A stretch of DNA of 64,000 bases from Sycon ciliatum (lineage: Eukaryota > Porifera > Calcarea > Leucosolenida > Sycettidae), in NCBI RefSeq assembly GCF_964019385.1, contig NC_088653.1, forward strand, positions 10,815,285 to 10,879,284. The letters are read 5' to 3'. Positions 8,286 to 16,955 of the stretch are shown here, piece after piece. Position 1 is the first letter of the stretch. Each line of letters begins with the position of its first letter. A program made the translations under genes and the position numbers. Below the pieces are notes generated by a model that saw only the letters and a list, made by a program, of their open reading frames with translations, was not told the origin of the DNA and did no database searches.

Positions 8286-11100
8286 CCAGGTTACCCATCA
8301 GTCGCCTGTATGCCTACATAATGAGAAAAGGTAAGGAGGTTTGAGTTTCATGTTATTAAAAACTCTGGTGTTGAGCCAATAGTAATATGTAAAGAGAAAA
8401 GGACCTATATGACTGTGTATAATATCTCCTTACCTTAGTCTGTCACTGTCAGTCATAACTACTAGCTTATAGGTCATTTTCTTTTTCATCTTATTAGTTT
8501 GAGAGCACTGTGACGTAAGCGTTCGGGAACGTTGGAAAAGTTGGACAAGTTTTGAACCCCTTAACGGCAGATCTGTGTGCGCATAAACAATATCCTGAAT
8601 GAATATTGCCTAAACTAGTAAACTTGCATGTGGTTTTGTGATGTTCTGTATTGATGTTGCATGGTGTCTATTGAAGGACAGTGTTTGTACGTATGAAGAT
8701 ATGTGTTGGCACGCACTGACCTAGGCCACACTCACCTACAGTGTTGAACGGCTGAACAGGATACTCTCTGTGTGTGTGTGTACGTGTGTGCACATCTTTC
8801 CATCTCTGCATTACAGTCTGGCTGCAGCAGACGCGCATAGGCCTGAGTCTGTACGACTCGCACGGCACCGGGGTTCTCCTTGAAGTCGTAAGTTTACAAC
8901 TACACATGATCATTGTGTACCCCAGGCACACATTGGGGACTCTGCCCATGTGCTGTAAGCTCACTCGGATCATCATCACCACGTGTGACCACCATGGCTT
9001 GGTCTGGCTCTGCTGGTGCTGCTGTTCCCGCTGCTGGTGAATCAGGTATAGAACAGTGCATGCTCCAGTGGATCTCGGTTCTAGTCTTCGTGTACTGAGT
9101 GAGTGTATGCATGCCCGGCAGCAGGGCATGTGCCGTGCACTGATTTGTAGGCTAGTACCGGTGCTAGCAGTGGCAGTGCATGCGACCCATGCACCACCGT
9201 ACAGCTACCGGTAGCTAGCATGGCATTGGACGGATTTAGTTGCCGACGGCTGTAGTGCTGTAAGTGCGCCCGATTCTCGGGGTCACGACACATGCACTAC
9301 AGTCGACTTGGCTAACAACAACTGCGGATATAACGACAATTCGCGAATAACAACAGAATTTCCATGCCCAGAGCAAAGTCCCATCCAACTGTAATACATA
9401 TAATGAGAGTTCGGGTATAAGGACACTTGGCCAATAAGGACACTTTTCTGACGCCCCGCCGCCGAGTGTCCTTATACGCAAAGTTTACTGTAGTACTAGT
9501 ACCGTCAAGTACCGCGAGAGCGACCCGTCTCGCGAGAGCGCCCCGTCTAGCGAGAGCGCCCCGTCTCGCGAGAGCGCCCCATCTCGCGAGAGCGCCCCGT
9601 CTCGCGAGAGCGCCCCGTCTCGCCAGAGAGCCACCCGTCTCGCGAGAGCGACCTGTCTAGCGAGAGCGCCCCGTCTCGCCAGAGCGCCCCGTCTAGCGAG
9701 AGCGCCCCGTCTCGCGAGAGCGCCCCATCTCGCGAGAGCGCCCCGTCTCGCCAGAGCGCCCCGTCTAGCGAGAGCGCCCCGTCTCGCGAGAGCGCCCCAT
9801 CTCGCGAGAGCGCCCCGTCTCGCGAGAGCGCCCCGTCTCGCGAGAGCGCCCCATCTCGCGAGAGCGCCCCGTCTCGCGAGAGCGCCCCGTCTCGCGAGAG
9901 CGCCCCGTCTCGCGAGAGCGCCCCACCTTGATTTTACAGGCAAGGGAAGAAAACCGTATGGCAGAATGCTGCTAAGTGTGTACGTTGTGAGAACCTTAGT
10001 GTACCAAGATCACACTTGTACCAAGGTAACACTTGTACCAAGGTAACACTTGTACCAAGGTCACACTTGTACCAAGGTAACACTTGTACCAAGGTAACAC
10101 TTGTATCAAGGTAACACTTGTACCAAGGTCACACTTGTACCAAGGTAACACTTGTACCAAGGTAACATTTGTATCAAGGTAACACTTGTACCAAGGTAAC
10201 ACTTGTACCAAGGTCACACTTGTATCAAGGTAACACTTGTATCAAGGTCACACTTGTACCAAGGTAACACTTGTACCAAGGTAACATTTGTATCAAGGTA
10301 ACACTTGTACCAAGGTAACACTTGTACCAAGGTCACACTTGTACCAAGGTAACATTTGTACCAAGGTCACACTTGTACCAAGGTAACATTTGTACCAAGG
10401 TAACACTTGTACCAAGGTAACACTTGTACCAAGGTAACACTTGTACCAAGGTCACACTCGTACCAAGGTCACACTCGTACCAAGGTCACACTTGGCATGT
10501 TTTTATGTGGAGCTCCCATCCGCCCAAAGGTAAACTGGGTACGGATTGACTGCACAACGTGCATTGTGTGTACAAGGTCCGTGTCGTATGACCTACCGAC
10601 AGGAGACCACCTCCAGAAGACGACCATGAAAGGACGAGATGGTGGGGCGCTCTGGCGGTACTTTACAGTGCTGGTAGTCTACATACATACATACATACAT
10701 ACATACATACATGCATGCATGCATACATACATACATACATACATACATACATACATACATGCATACATACATACATACATACATGCCGACTGCAGTACGG
10801 TACGCACAAGAATCCTAATCGATTCGCGTGCCATGCCAAACAGTGTGCAAAATGCATTTTTGGATCTGGAAAGCTGGTTTAGCGAAATTTTTGCGCTACC
10901 GAACCGTTGATTTTGGGAAATACCGAAAATTCCCGGTTTAGAGTATGAATTTTAGACAGCTGTTAAACATGTGTATGCATGTGTTTGTGCATGCATGGAC
11001 ATGTGTGTGTGTGTGTGTGTGCGTGCGTGCGTGTGTGTGCACGTATCCATATGATTCGTGTGGCGTAGGATTTTGAAAACTACATCCTGGAGCTGATTCC
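1660..11100 (+). CDS. PPP2R3C: PPP2R3C (G5PR, PP2A B'' gamma subunit), copy A, exons e2-e10, 3' end lost in gap
   Basis: PPP2R3C is a regulatory B'' subunit that recruits or modulates PP2A-family phosphatases; its C-terminal half normally carries EF-hand-like folds. Nine exons with GT-AG boundaries and matching phases are visible at 1660-1817, 4534-4583, 4888-4942, 6213-6266, 6853-6908, 7271-7327, 8290-8330, 8817-8887 and 11069-11100. Spliced, they give diagnostic blocks that I align from memory with the human protein: IPRFYRK, REEARARHVQRLSKEML, MINFDDFVRVGQEAGEKF, VWLQQTRIGLSLYD and DFENYILELIP. No stop or frameshift is seen in these exons. e1 would lie upstream of the window, and the EF-hand half would lie in or beyond the 200-N gap. 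This is the best candidate for a working copy, but completeness cannot be shown. Introns are packed with MITEs and minisatellites. Confidence 0.88.
1900..3688. mobile_element. MITE-3 in copy A, split by a nested element
   Basis: The left end TACAGTCAACTTTACGTATAA is at 1900 and the right end GAAGTTGACTGTA finishes at 3688. The uninterrupted form is about 192-195 bp in copies B and C. Here the element at 1993-3584 sits inside it. Confidence 0.8.
1993..3584. mobile_element. 1.59-kb DNA element with CAGGGGCGTCACA termini and 5-bp duplication ATATG
   Basis: It starts CAGGGGCGTCACA and ends TGTGACGCCCCTG, a 13-bp terminal inverted repeat. It is flanked by ATATG at 1988-1992 and 3585-3589, while the empty sites in copies B and C carry a single ATATG. 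It encodes no recognisable transposase. Short CA(G)G termini and a 5-bp duplication would fit a non-autonomous hAT-like element, but the superfamily is inferred. Confidence 0.8.
3694..3809. mobile_element. MITE-4, about 115 bp, in copy A
   Basis: Arms of about 24 bases (GGACATAAGGGTACGAG left, CTCGTATCCCTTATGTCC right) surround an interior with TTGTTGCACTTTCTGACTG. Orthologous copies are at about 16456-16580 and 20146-20264. Its interior is shared with the foldback at 38516-38985. Confidence 0.65.
4199..4426. repeat. 76-bp intronic satellite, 3 units
   Basis: The unit begins GTGAGTACRCTGGGATCAGC and repeats every 76 bases from 4199. The unit length is not a multiple of three, so open frames through it are accidental. 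The array ends just upstream of exon e3. Confidence 0.9.
4534..4583 (+). CDS. PPP2R3C: PPP2R3C copy A exon e3
   Basis: The acceptor is ...CACTGCGCAG and the donor is GTAAGC. The 50 bases encode CPDENDAVRMRVREEA plus two bases of the next Arg codon (phase 2). Residue spacing matches the corresponding segment of the human protein. Confidence 0.85.
4888..4942 (+). CDS. PPP2R3C: PPP2R3C copy A exon e4
   Basis: It follows a long TG-rich tract and TTTTTTTCTGTTTGTGTTCAG, with donor GTGAGT. It encodes ARHVQRLSKEMLTNSDLD after the split Arg codon and ends in phase 0. Confidence 0.87.
4952..5183. mobile_element. MITE-5 (TTTCGGTGGTG family) in copy A intron 4
   Basis: The left end TACTTTCAAAGCAG and right end CTGCTTTACAGTA flank inverted TTCGGTGGTG / CACCACCGAAAA blocks. 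A pair of GCACCGAA-type motifs lies inside. Copies are at 24799-25030, 61357-61599 and, in reverse orientation, 60666-60871. Confidence 0.72.
5214..5378. repeat. GTCACTCA/GTCACTGA minisatellite, copy A
   Basis: Imperfect 8-bp repeat (GAGTCACT, CAGTCACT, GAGTCACC). Orthologous arrays are at 25059-25180, interrupted by the BEL element, and 61628-61672. Confidence 0.88.
5599..5684. repeat. (TTG)n microsatellite, copy A
   Basis: About 29 uninterrupted TTG units. The corresponding array at 61880-61990 is longer. Confidence 0.95.
5993..6190. mobile_element. MITE-6 (CAGGGGCGTC), 5-bp duplication GTGTT, copy A
   Basis: It begins CAGGGGCGTCGCAC and ends AACGCCCCTG, flanked by GTGTT at 5988-5992 and 6191-6195. 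The termini match the 1.59-kb element at 1993-3584, so it is probably an internally deleted relative moved by the same enzyme. Confidence 0.82.
6213..6266 (+). CDS. PPP2R3C: PPP2R3C copy A exon e5
   Basis: The acceptor is CCGTTACCCAG and the donor is GTGAGT. The 54 bases encode VVWALLQRQYSSQENEEK, phase 0 at both ends. The acceptor lies 22 bases downstream of the right end of a CAGGGGCG-type MITE (5993-6190). Confidence 0.86.
6767..6817. repeat. (CT)n tract upstream of exon e6, copy A
   Basis: About 25 CT units lie roughly 35 bases upstream of the acceptor and effectively form the polypyrimidine tract. The copy D tract (about 62729-62752) is shorter and broken by CCGATT. Confidence 0.85.
6853..6908 (+). 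CDS. PPP2R3C: PPP2R3C copy A exon e6
   Basis: The acceptor CCCCAATGCAG sits directly after a (CT)n tract; the donor is GTAAGG. It encodes MINFDDFVRVGQEAGEKF plus two bases (phase 2) and matches the MINYENFLKVGEKAG region of human PPP2R3C. Confidence 0.9.
7271..7327 (+). CDS. PPP2R3C: PPP2R3C copy A exon e7
   Basis: The acceptor is GGTTCATGCAG and the donor is GTAAGC. The 57 bases encode SSYFTPMVYAKLYQQDPRG plus two bases of Arg. The Tyr codon TAC here is TAG in copy D. Confidence 0.88.
7764..8077. mobile_element. MITE-7 (TATAAC/TTATAG family), copy A intron 7
   Basis: Short motifs TATAACA, TTATAGCC and CGCTATA recur on both strands, and the right end reads GTGGAGTCGACTGTA. The left end near CAGCCTTTGACTCC is a weaker inverted match. 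The orthologous copy is at 63562-63874. Confidence 0.5.
8236..8282. repeat. (CT)n tract at the exon e8 acceptor, copy A
   Basis: About 22 CT units end 8 bases before the acceptor AG. Confidence 0.88.
8290..8330 (+). CDS. PPP2R3C: PPP2R3C copy A exon e8
   Basis: The acceptor TTTCTCCCAG follows about 45 bases of (CT)n; the donor is GTAAGG. The 41 bases encode LPISRLYAYIMRK with split codons on both sides (phase 2 in, phase 1 out). Confidence 0.87.
8817..8887 (+). CDS. PPP2R3C: PPP2R3C copy A exon e9
   Basis: The acceptor is CTCTGCATTACAG and the donor is GTAAGT. The 71 bases encode VWLQQTRIGLSLYDSHGTG and VLLEV. This is the most conserved block of the protein (human VWLHQTRIGLSLYD). Confidence 0.92.
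9298..9492 (-). mobile_element. MITE-3 family copy in intron 9, reverse orientation
   Basis: TACAGTCGACTTGGC at the left and CGCAAAGTTTACTGTA at the right. The interior (GACACTCGGC, CATGCCCAGAGCAAAGTCCC on the other strand) is the reverse complement of the 16262-16453 element. Confidence 0.78.
9511..9926. repeat. 18-bp minisatellite (about 23 units)
   Basis: The unit is CGCGAGAGCGCCCCGTCT with TAGC/TCGC and CATCT/CGTCT variants. Because 18 is a multiple of three, both strands stay open for long stretches; this is not evidence of coding. Confidence 0.93.
10009..10494. repeat. 17-bp minisatellite (about 28 units)
   Basis: The unit is AAGGTAACACTTGTACC with TCACAC and TATCAAGG variants. It is separated from the 18-bp array by about 80 single-copy bases. 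Confidence 0.93.
10680..10784. repeat. (ACAT)n / (GCAT)n microsatellite
   Basis: A tetranucleotide array with a few GCAT interruptions. Confidence 0.93.
11069..11100 (+). CDS. PPP2R3C: PPP2R3C copy A exon e10, truncated by assembly gap
   Basis: The acceptor ...GTGTGGCGTAG is weak in pyrimidines. The 32 visible bases encode DFENYILELI plus two bases, continuing e9 exactly as in the human SDLENYILELIP segment. The sequence then enters 200 N. Confidence 0.85.
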
Positions 11101-11300
11101 NNNNNNNNNNNNNNNNNNNNNNNNNNNNNNNNNNNNNNNNNNNNNNNNNNNNNNNNNNNNNNNNNNNNNNNNNNNNNNNNNNNNNNNNNNNNNNNNNNNN
11201 NNNNNNNNNNNNNNNNNNNNNNNNNNNNNNNNNNNNNNNNNNNNNNNNNNNNNNNNNNNNNNNNNNNNNNNNNNNNNNNNNNNNNNNNNNNNNNNNNNNN
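11101..11300. other. Assembly gap (200 N)
   Basis: Exactly 200 N, the conventional placeholder for a gap of unknown size. It cuts copy A within exon e10 and is followed by a gene 5' flank, so the missing part may include the whole 3' half of copy A. Confidence 0.98.
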
Positions 11301-11459
11301 GATCTCGTGTGCTCTGCACTTCGCATGCGAGAAGTCACGCACAGTCGTGGTGGGGTTGGTCGCGTGTGTGCAGCAGGATCCCACGCGACTGCGGAGTTGC
11401 CCCCTTGCTCGAACCCAGACAATAATAAGGGGATCGGTCTATTGTAGTACTAGTAGTAC

Positions 11460-12133
11460 TCACCCGCAGCGTAGACCGGTGAGTCGTGCAGATCTGGCCG
11501 CTGGGCCGTCATCTGGCCATGGCCCGCGGAAAGCGCGTTTGTTTTGTGTTTTGAATCTTTTGATCGCAAAACTTATTTCTTCTGACTGCTGAGCGCGCGC
11601 TGATAAAACAACCTTGCCTACGCAACTACATGCAAAGACTAGGATGATGAGAACTGAGGCGAGTTTCAACCAGCTAAAATTGTTCGCTGCAATGTCAATC
11701 AAAACAATACGATTCAACCAATGGCCCAGTGCGGAGCCTGGGACTGGAGAGTTTTTTTTGCAGACGTTCAACGCCGCAAGCAGTGCCAGTGTGGTCGTTG
11801 TGAAGTAAGGCAACAGCAGCTTGTGCATTGCTGGGGACAAAACTGTGACTCCAAACTTTCAAGAGCCACTCTCTCCATGTCATTTCTCTCCAACAACCCG
11901 CTGCTGCTCCGGGGTCTCTGACGGCAGCGCATCTACTTGTAGGCGTACGTGAGCGCACTGTAGCAATGTAGCCGGCTGCAGGACTGAACAACGTATTACC
12001 TGCGTGTGGTGCTGATCTCAGCTCGCGAGCGAGGATCTCTCCATCAGGTACCAATTATTGGCCTACAATAGTGGCTAGTAGCTAATACCACGCGGGCTAC
12101 AATCAGCTTGTGCCACACACACACACACAGAAT
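11460..12133. promoter_or_regulatory. 5' flank of PPP2R3C copy B (putative promoter and 5' UTR)
   Basis: About 670 bases directly upstream of the e1 ATG, duplicated at 55486-56166 upstream of copy D with small differences. No TATA box is assigned. A (CA)n tract lies just before the ATG (12112-12129; longer in copy D). Position makes this the likely promoter, but no specific element was identified. Confidence 0.45.
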
Positions 12134-12185
12134 ATGGCAACGATGTCCTGGGAGCAAAGGCTGCAGCAATTCGTCGAAGCTAAGG
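12134..12185 (+). CDS. PPP2R3C: PPP2R3C copy B exon e1 (start codon)
   Basis: ATG at 12134 opens MATMSWEQRLQQFVEAK plus one base (phase 1), which joins the e2 acceptor in frame as Gly. Human PPP2R3C also starts with a short M-x-W-rich helix. The donor now reads GTAGGG, made of the last base of the target duplication and the first bases of the inserted element; in copy D it is GTACGG. Confidence 0.72.
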
Positions 12186-12186
12186 G

Positions 12187-13745
12187 TAGGGTGTTCGGTG
12201 CTCGAACCCAGGCGCATTTTGAGTGGAAACAGTTTTGTACGGGGTCCGTGGCACAATCGTACATCACTGTGCTTCTTGCCTTGGCAAGGTAAAATTTTAG
12301 CAGCTCAGGACGAGTTTGTTTCTTTGTTGGAAAGAGGAGATGTCTCTGCTGTTGAGACCGTAAGTCCCGTTTCCACACGACGAATTTTAGCAATGTTATG
12401 CCCTGCGCAACTTCAGGGTATCGATTTCGGCCTGTTCTGGGCCGGTCGCAACGCCGGCGACTATTCCATCGTCTTCAGCGTCGAAAAACTACGCAGTGTG
12501 TGAAATTTGGAGGTTGTACGATGCTGTCTTCTTGTTCTATGAGCGATCGATTTGCGCCAGGATACCAAATGTATGGAGTACATGTACAATCATGTACATG
12601 TACATGTACATGGAGTTGATGGACTTGGCTGTAGTGCTGTTTATTTGTAGTTTCGCTGAGCTACCACATCAGATAAATCTCTGGTCGCTGTATCTGGAGA
12701 GTGGAGAAAGCCATTGTGCAGACAAATTGGTCAAGAGCAGATTTCCTGCCAATACTGCGTTCAATATGCAGCTGAAAATCTGCACAGAATTGACACTCAG
12801 AGGATTTTCAAAATTGCAGCGCGCTAACGCAGTGCAGCTACGCAATGCCGTATGCACCGTGTCTGGAGTACATTGTCATCCACATAGCATGGGCAATGTA
12901 CATGATGTAGGACCAGTGTATTTGTCGACTTTATAATTTACATCCAAATTACGCTTGCACAATCATCCGATAAATGAACTGTCTGTTGATTGTGCGAATC
13001 GTATGAATGAATTACATGTGACGTGCGACACCAATTGCCCCGAAGTGCTGCACGCGCCGTATATGACTGGGAGCAAGTTGTCCTTCTAAAGCTGATGATT
13101 AGCAGGACTGCTGCTGCCTTGGCCTGGCTGAAGCTTACATCGTGTTGAAATGGTGCAGCATACCTGTTAATTGGCTGCATGCATCCGGTCCCGCGGCGCA
13201 ACATGCCCGGGTGCGGGTGCCGTCTCGGCTGAGTGCGTATGTTATTTTCTTGGATGCTTCATCTACATGGGGTAGATAACTGTAATCTCCTCCTGGTGAT
13301 GTGTCTTTGTAGTACCCGTATTCCAATTAGCTTCAGCCTGTGAAGGGTTACATCTTTCGCATCTATTTCGACTAATTTGTACGCGTTGCTATGGTGGTTG
13401 CTATGGGCGTAATTTGAATTTGGCTAATTGGAATACCAAAAAATTGGTCAAGTGATGGAAGCTCTCTATTGGCTATCATCTGTGGAAATTTGAAAGACCC
13501 TGAACGAAATTGATTTTCACCTTGTTCTAGTTGGTTTTGAATTTCCCGGTTTTGTGCCACTGGCCTGCATCAAAACTGTTCCAGAAAAAGTGCCAACAAG
13601 CGCACTTCAAACGATCATAACTCTTGAACGTCTGGTCGGAATTTAGACAAACCTCATATATTTCCCGGCTAGTTTATCCTACTCTTTCCAATGAGACTAA
13701 AATCGAGGAGATTGGAGCAACTTTCAAAATCGTCCGAACACCCTA
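12187..13745. mobile_element. 1.56-kb DNA transposon with TAGGGTGTTCGG termini and 7-bp duplication CTAAGGG
   Basis: It begins TAGGGTGTTCGG and ends CCGAACACCCTA (12-bp perfect inverted repeat). CTAAGGG occurs at 12180-12186 and 13746-13752; the empty site in copy D has it once. No transposase is recognisable, so it is probably non-autonomous. A 7-bp duplication is unusual (hAT and P usually give 8), so the superfamily is left open. Confidence 0.85.
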
Positions 13746-13849
13746 CTAAGGGTACGGTGAAGCAATTCAGCTACTTGTGTATTTTTTTTACGTTTTGTTT
13801 GTTTTAATTATTTTGTTTCCATGCACATACAGTCTTGGGCAAAGAAATC

Positions 13850-13985
13850 CAAAAAACTAGTGCCAACCCGCGAGCCAAAACTAGTGCCAACCCGCGAGCC
13901 AAAACTAGTGCCAACCCGCGAGCCAAAACTAGTGCCAACCCGCGAGCCAAAACTATTGCCAACCCGCGAGCCAAAAACTAGTGCC
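13850..13985. repeat. 24-bp minisatellite, copy B intron 1
   Basis: About 5.5 units containing ACTAGTGCCAACCCGCGAG. The same site in copy D (56324-56382) has about 2.5 units. Confidence 0.9.
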
Positions 13986-14680
13986 ACGTCTCCATTTCAT
14001 TAACCAGTACATCATGCATGTTCCCAAAACTGGTCCGAGGGCCGCATGAGCCGTATGAGCCTTGGCGCTACTTTCAAGGGTTGGATTTCTTTGGCGACGA
14101 TTAGTTTGCACAAAAGAACGGACTGAAATTGGCAACATGCGGCACAGTTAGCCATGCAGCGAGTGATCTTGGTGATCCGGCAATGCATTGGCGAGTGGTG
14201 TGGACGACTCCCGTCACTTGCCGAATACCCACCTGGCTGTCACCCAACAGTCTTGTCGGTCATGCTCGTGATTCGTCGTTACTATGACCGGATACTTCAA
14301 CGGCTGCAGTGTTGTTCTGTCTGCACCCAGCTGGATAAGGTTCGGCAACGTGCGCTGCATTTCCTGGGAGTCGACATGAGTCAAAGTGTCTTTACTTCGC
14401 CGAAAATATTCATCGAATGCATTCAATGATTCACCCCGCCACCCCGCCATTCCCTTCGTTGTACACGCTCCCGATGCCTGATTGCGAGGCTAGCGCCGAG
14501 ACCTCTGGTTGGTCGAGTGGCTCTCAGTGCGTCGGTCACGTATTTCCTACAACCTCTGTGTCTTGTTTTGTGTTGTTCTTGGCCACATGTTTCCCAGCAG
14601 AGCTGTGTTCACAGTGAAAAAGAAAATGAGAAAGACTCTAGTTTCAAAACGCAATCAATAGTACAAGCTGGATCGACATA

Positions 14681-14899
14681 CTGTAAATATACAAAATTTC
14701 GGCGCTGCACAATTTCGGCACTTCACGATTTTTGACATTTCGGCGGCGATTTATTTTCGGCTTGGGGTAGAAGGCATGGTACATGGTATAGTGCGACAGA
14801 TGCTGTGAAAAATTTCATCGGCGTTTTAATTTAGGCGTTTTGGGTCGGTGCCGAATATAGCCGAAATTTAATAGCTGCCGAAAATTTGAATATATACAG
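14681..14899. mobile_element. MITE-1 copy in B
   Basis: It has the same position, ends and length as the copy at 466-684, with only scattered base differences, so insertion preceded the A/B/C duplication. Confidence 0.83.
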
Positions 14900-15308
14900 T
14901 ACCAGGGTTTTTGACTGTCTACATATTTCTTCTAGCAGAATTTTTGTTACTAATTTTAGTAAATTAGGCTCGGGTGGAGAGCCAAGGATTCATTTATAAG
15001 AAGAAAAGAGGGCCAAAGAGCTACAAGTTACGCTATAATATCCACTAACACCACCAGTTACATTACAAGATGCGCTAGAGCTGAGATGTGCTAGAGCTGA
15101 TTGCCAGTTAGGTGTAGAACGTCAGTACCGTCGGTCAGTGTTGTGCAATGTTATCGCAAAAGCTTATTGTAAAGTAACTGCAGTGGTGTTTGTGGATATT
15201 ATAGCGTAACTTGTAGCTCTTTGGTCCTCTTTTTCTTCTTCTAATTTACTAAAGTATTTAATTGTATGTGTATGCAGCAGCTTGTCCAGTTGATTGCACT
15301 ATTGAAAC

Positions 15309-15935
15309 TACAGTCAAACCTGTCTGAGACGACCGCTCCAGGGACCTTCAAAATGTGGTCTCTGTTACCAGGTGGTCTCCTTATCGAGGGTCATTTGGCA
15401 GGTAATAGCATCCCTTGATCCTTGTTGCAGTGGTCTTCTAGGACAGGTGGTCTTCTAGGACAGGTGGTCTTCTAGGACAGGTGGTCTTCTAGGACAGGTG
15501 GTCTTCTAGGACAGGTGGTCTTCTAGGACAGGTGGTCTTCTAGGACAGGTGGTCTTCTAGGACAGGTGGTCTTCTAGGACAGGTGGTCTTCTAGGACAGG
15601 TGGTCTTCTAGGACAGGTGGTCTTCTAGGACAGGTGGTCTTCTAGAAGCACAGGTGGTCTTCTGGGACAGGTGGTCTTCTAGGACAGGTGGTCTTCTAGG
15701 ACAGGTGGTCTTCTAGGACAGGTGGTCTTCTAGGACAGGTGGTCTTCTGGGACAGGTGGTCTTCTAGGACAGGTGGTCTTCTAGGACAGGTGGTCTTCTA
15801 GGACAGGTGGTCTTCTAGGACAGGTGGTCTTCTAGGACAGGTGGTCTTCTAGGACAGGTGGTCTTCTAGGACAGGTGGTCTTCTAGGACAGGTGGTCTTC
15901 TAGGACAGGTGGTCACCTTGACAGGTTTTACTGTA
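15309..15935. mobile_element. MITE-2 in copy B with about 28 minisatellite units
   Basis: The same TIR element (TACAGTCAAACCTGTC at the left, GACAGGTTTTACTGTA at the right). The 17-bp array occupies about 15429-15913; one unit carries a small insertion near 15645. Confidence 0.77.
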
Positions 15936-15994
15936 TTGTCCCCTCGTTGCTTGTTCAAAAAAAAGACTCTGCGTTCGCTTTTGTTCTGATCCAG

Positions 15995-16179
15995 GTACCA
16001 GTACCAGTGATGGTGATGATGCTGGTGGTGATGGTGCCGGGCTACCGGCTGCAGTGTCGGCCGCATCGGAGGCGGACGTGGAGCAGATGACGGCGCAGTG
16101 CATTGCCGACTGGCACACGCCGACTGCTGCCGCCGCTGCAGCATCCATTTACCAGCACATACCTCGATTCTACAGAAAG
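15995..16179 (+). CDS. PPP2R3C: PPP2R3C copy B exon e2
   Basis: 185 bases: two plus 61 codons. The linker has more Gly-Asp codons than copy A and includes AASEA. The conserved end reads ASIYQHIPRFYRK (Thr to Ile relative to A). Splice sites are intact. Confidence 0.82.
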
Positions 16180-16261
16180 GTACAGTGTGAAACTCTGCAG
16201 ATTCTTTTGCATTTCTTTTCATGTCTTCTTTTTGAAACTCGGATGTTGAGCAAATAATAAA

Positions 16262-16453
16262 TACAGTGAACTTTGCGTATAACGACACTCGGCGGGGCAT
16301 CAGAAAAGTGTCATTATTCGCGAAGTGTCCCTATACCCGAACTCTCATTATATGTATTACAGTTAGATGGGACTTTGCTCTGGGCATGGAAATTCTGTCG
16401 TTATTCACGAATTGTTGTTATATCCGCAGTCGTTATTAACGAAGTTGACTGTA
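16262..16453. mobile_element. MITE-3, uninterrupted, copy B
   Basis: TACAGTGAACTTTGCGTATAA at the left, GAAGTTGACTGTA at the right. It provides the empty site for the 1.59-kb insertion of copy A. Confidence 0.8.
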
Positions 16454-16955
16454 TAGAAAGGAAAAAAAAGGACATAAGGATACGAGTGTTGTTGCACTTT
16501 CTGACTGTATAATTATAGTATCTAGTTACAGTGGTGGACGGTTACTCTTAATTAACTTGTATCCCTTATGTCCTTTTCCTCTTTTCTTTTCTATTCCTTT
16601 CTCTCCGCTGTTTCCCCTTTTTCAAGGCTCTCTTTCTTCAGTGCGTGGGCTTGGCAATGAAGCCGAGAGACAGTCTGTCGGCTGAGCTAGGTGCACCTCA
16701 CTGGCACAGCCACCATGGCCCCTAACGTTTTTATGTCGTTGCTCCTTCCAGCTTCCTGTCAAACTCTTCCTTAGTAGGGTTGTGTGCAATGTACAAATAA
16801 TTCGGGCGTCCCTAATCCGGGCAGGTCCGTCTACCCCCCCCCCCCCCCCGACTCGTTGACTTGTTGACTTGTTCGGGTTTCTACTCCCAGAAAGTAACAG
16901 CCCTGACAATAAGCCCATTGTGCATTGCCAAATATGGAAGGTATGAGTAATGCAT

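Noticed and set aside
9427-9943. Long Arg-Ala-Pro repeat frames on both strands
   Set aside because: The 18-bp minisatellite is a multiple of three, which keeps all frames open. There is no start context or flanking domain.
10593-10857. Met-Tyr-Val-Cys repeat frames
   Set aside because: Translation of the (ACAT)n microsatellite.
11695-12054. Minus-strand 119-codon frame upstream of exon e1, repeated at 55650-56060
   Set aside because: Its conservation is explained by duplication of the whole flank. The two versions diverge by indels in the C-terminal part and no family is recognised. A divergent gene is not excluded but not supported.
12301-12362. Exon-like stretch (AG acceptor, QDEFVSLLERGDVSAVET, GTAAGT-like donor) inside the 1.56-kb transposon
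   Set aside because: It is absent from the PPP2R3C alignment and from copy D, and lies wholly within the inserted element. It is probably a chance frame or a captured fragment without further support.
13821-14003. KLVPTREP repeat frame
   Set aside because: Produced by the 24-bp minisatellite. The number of units differs from copy D and it lies in intron 1.
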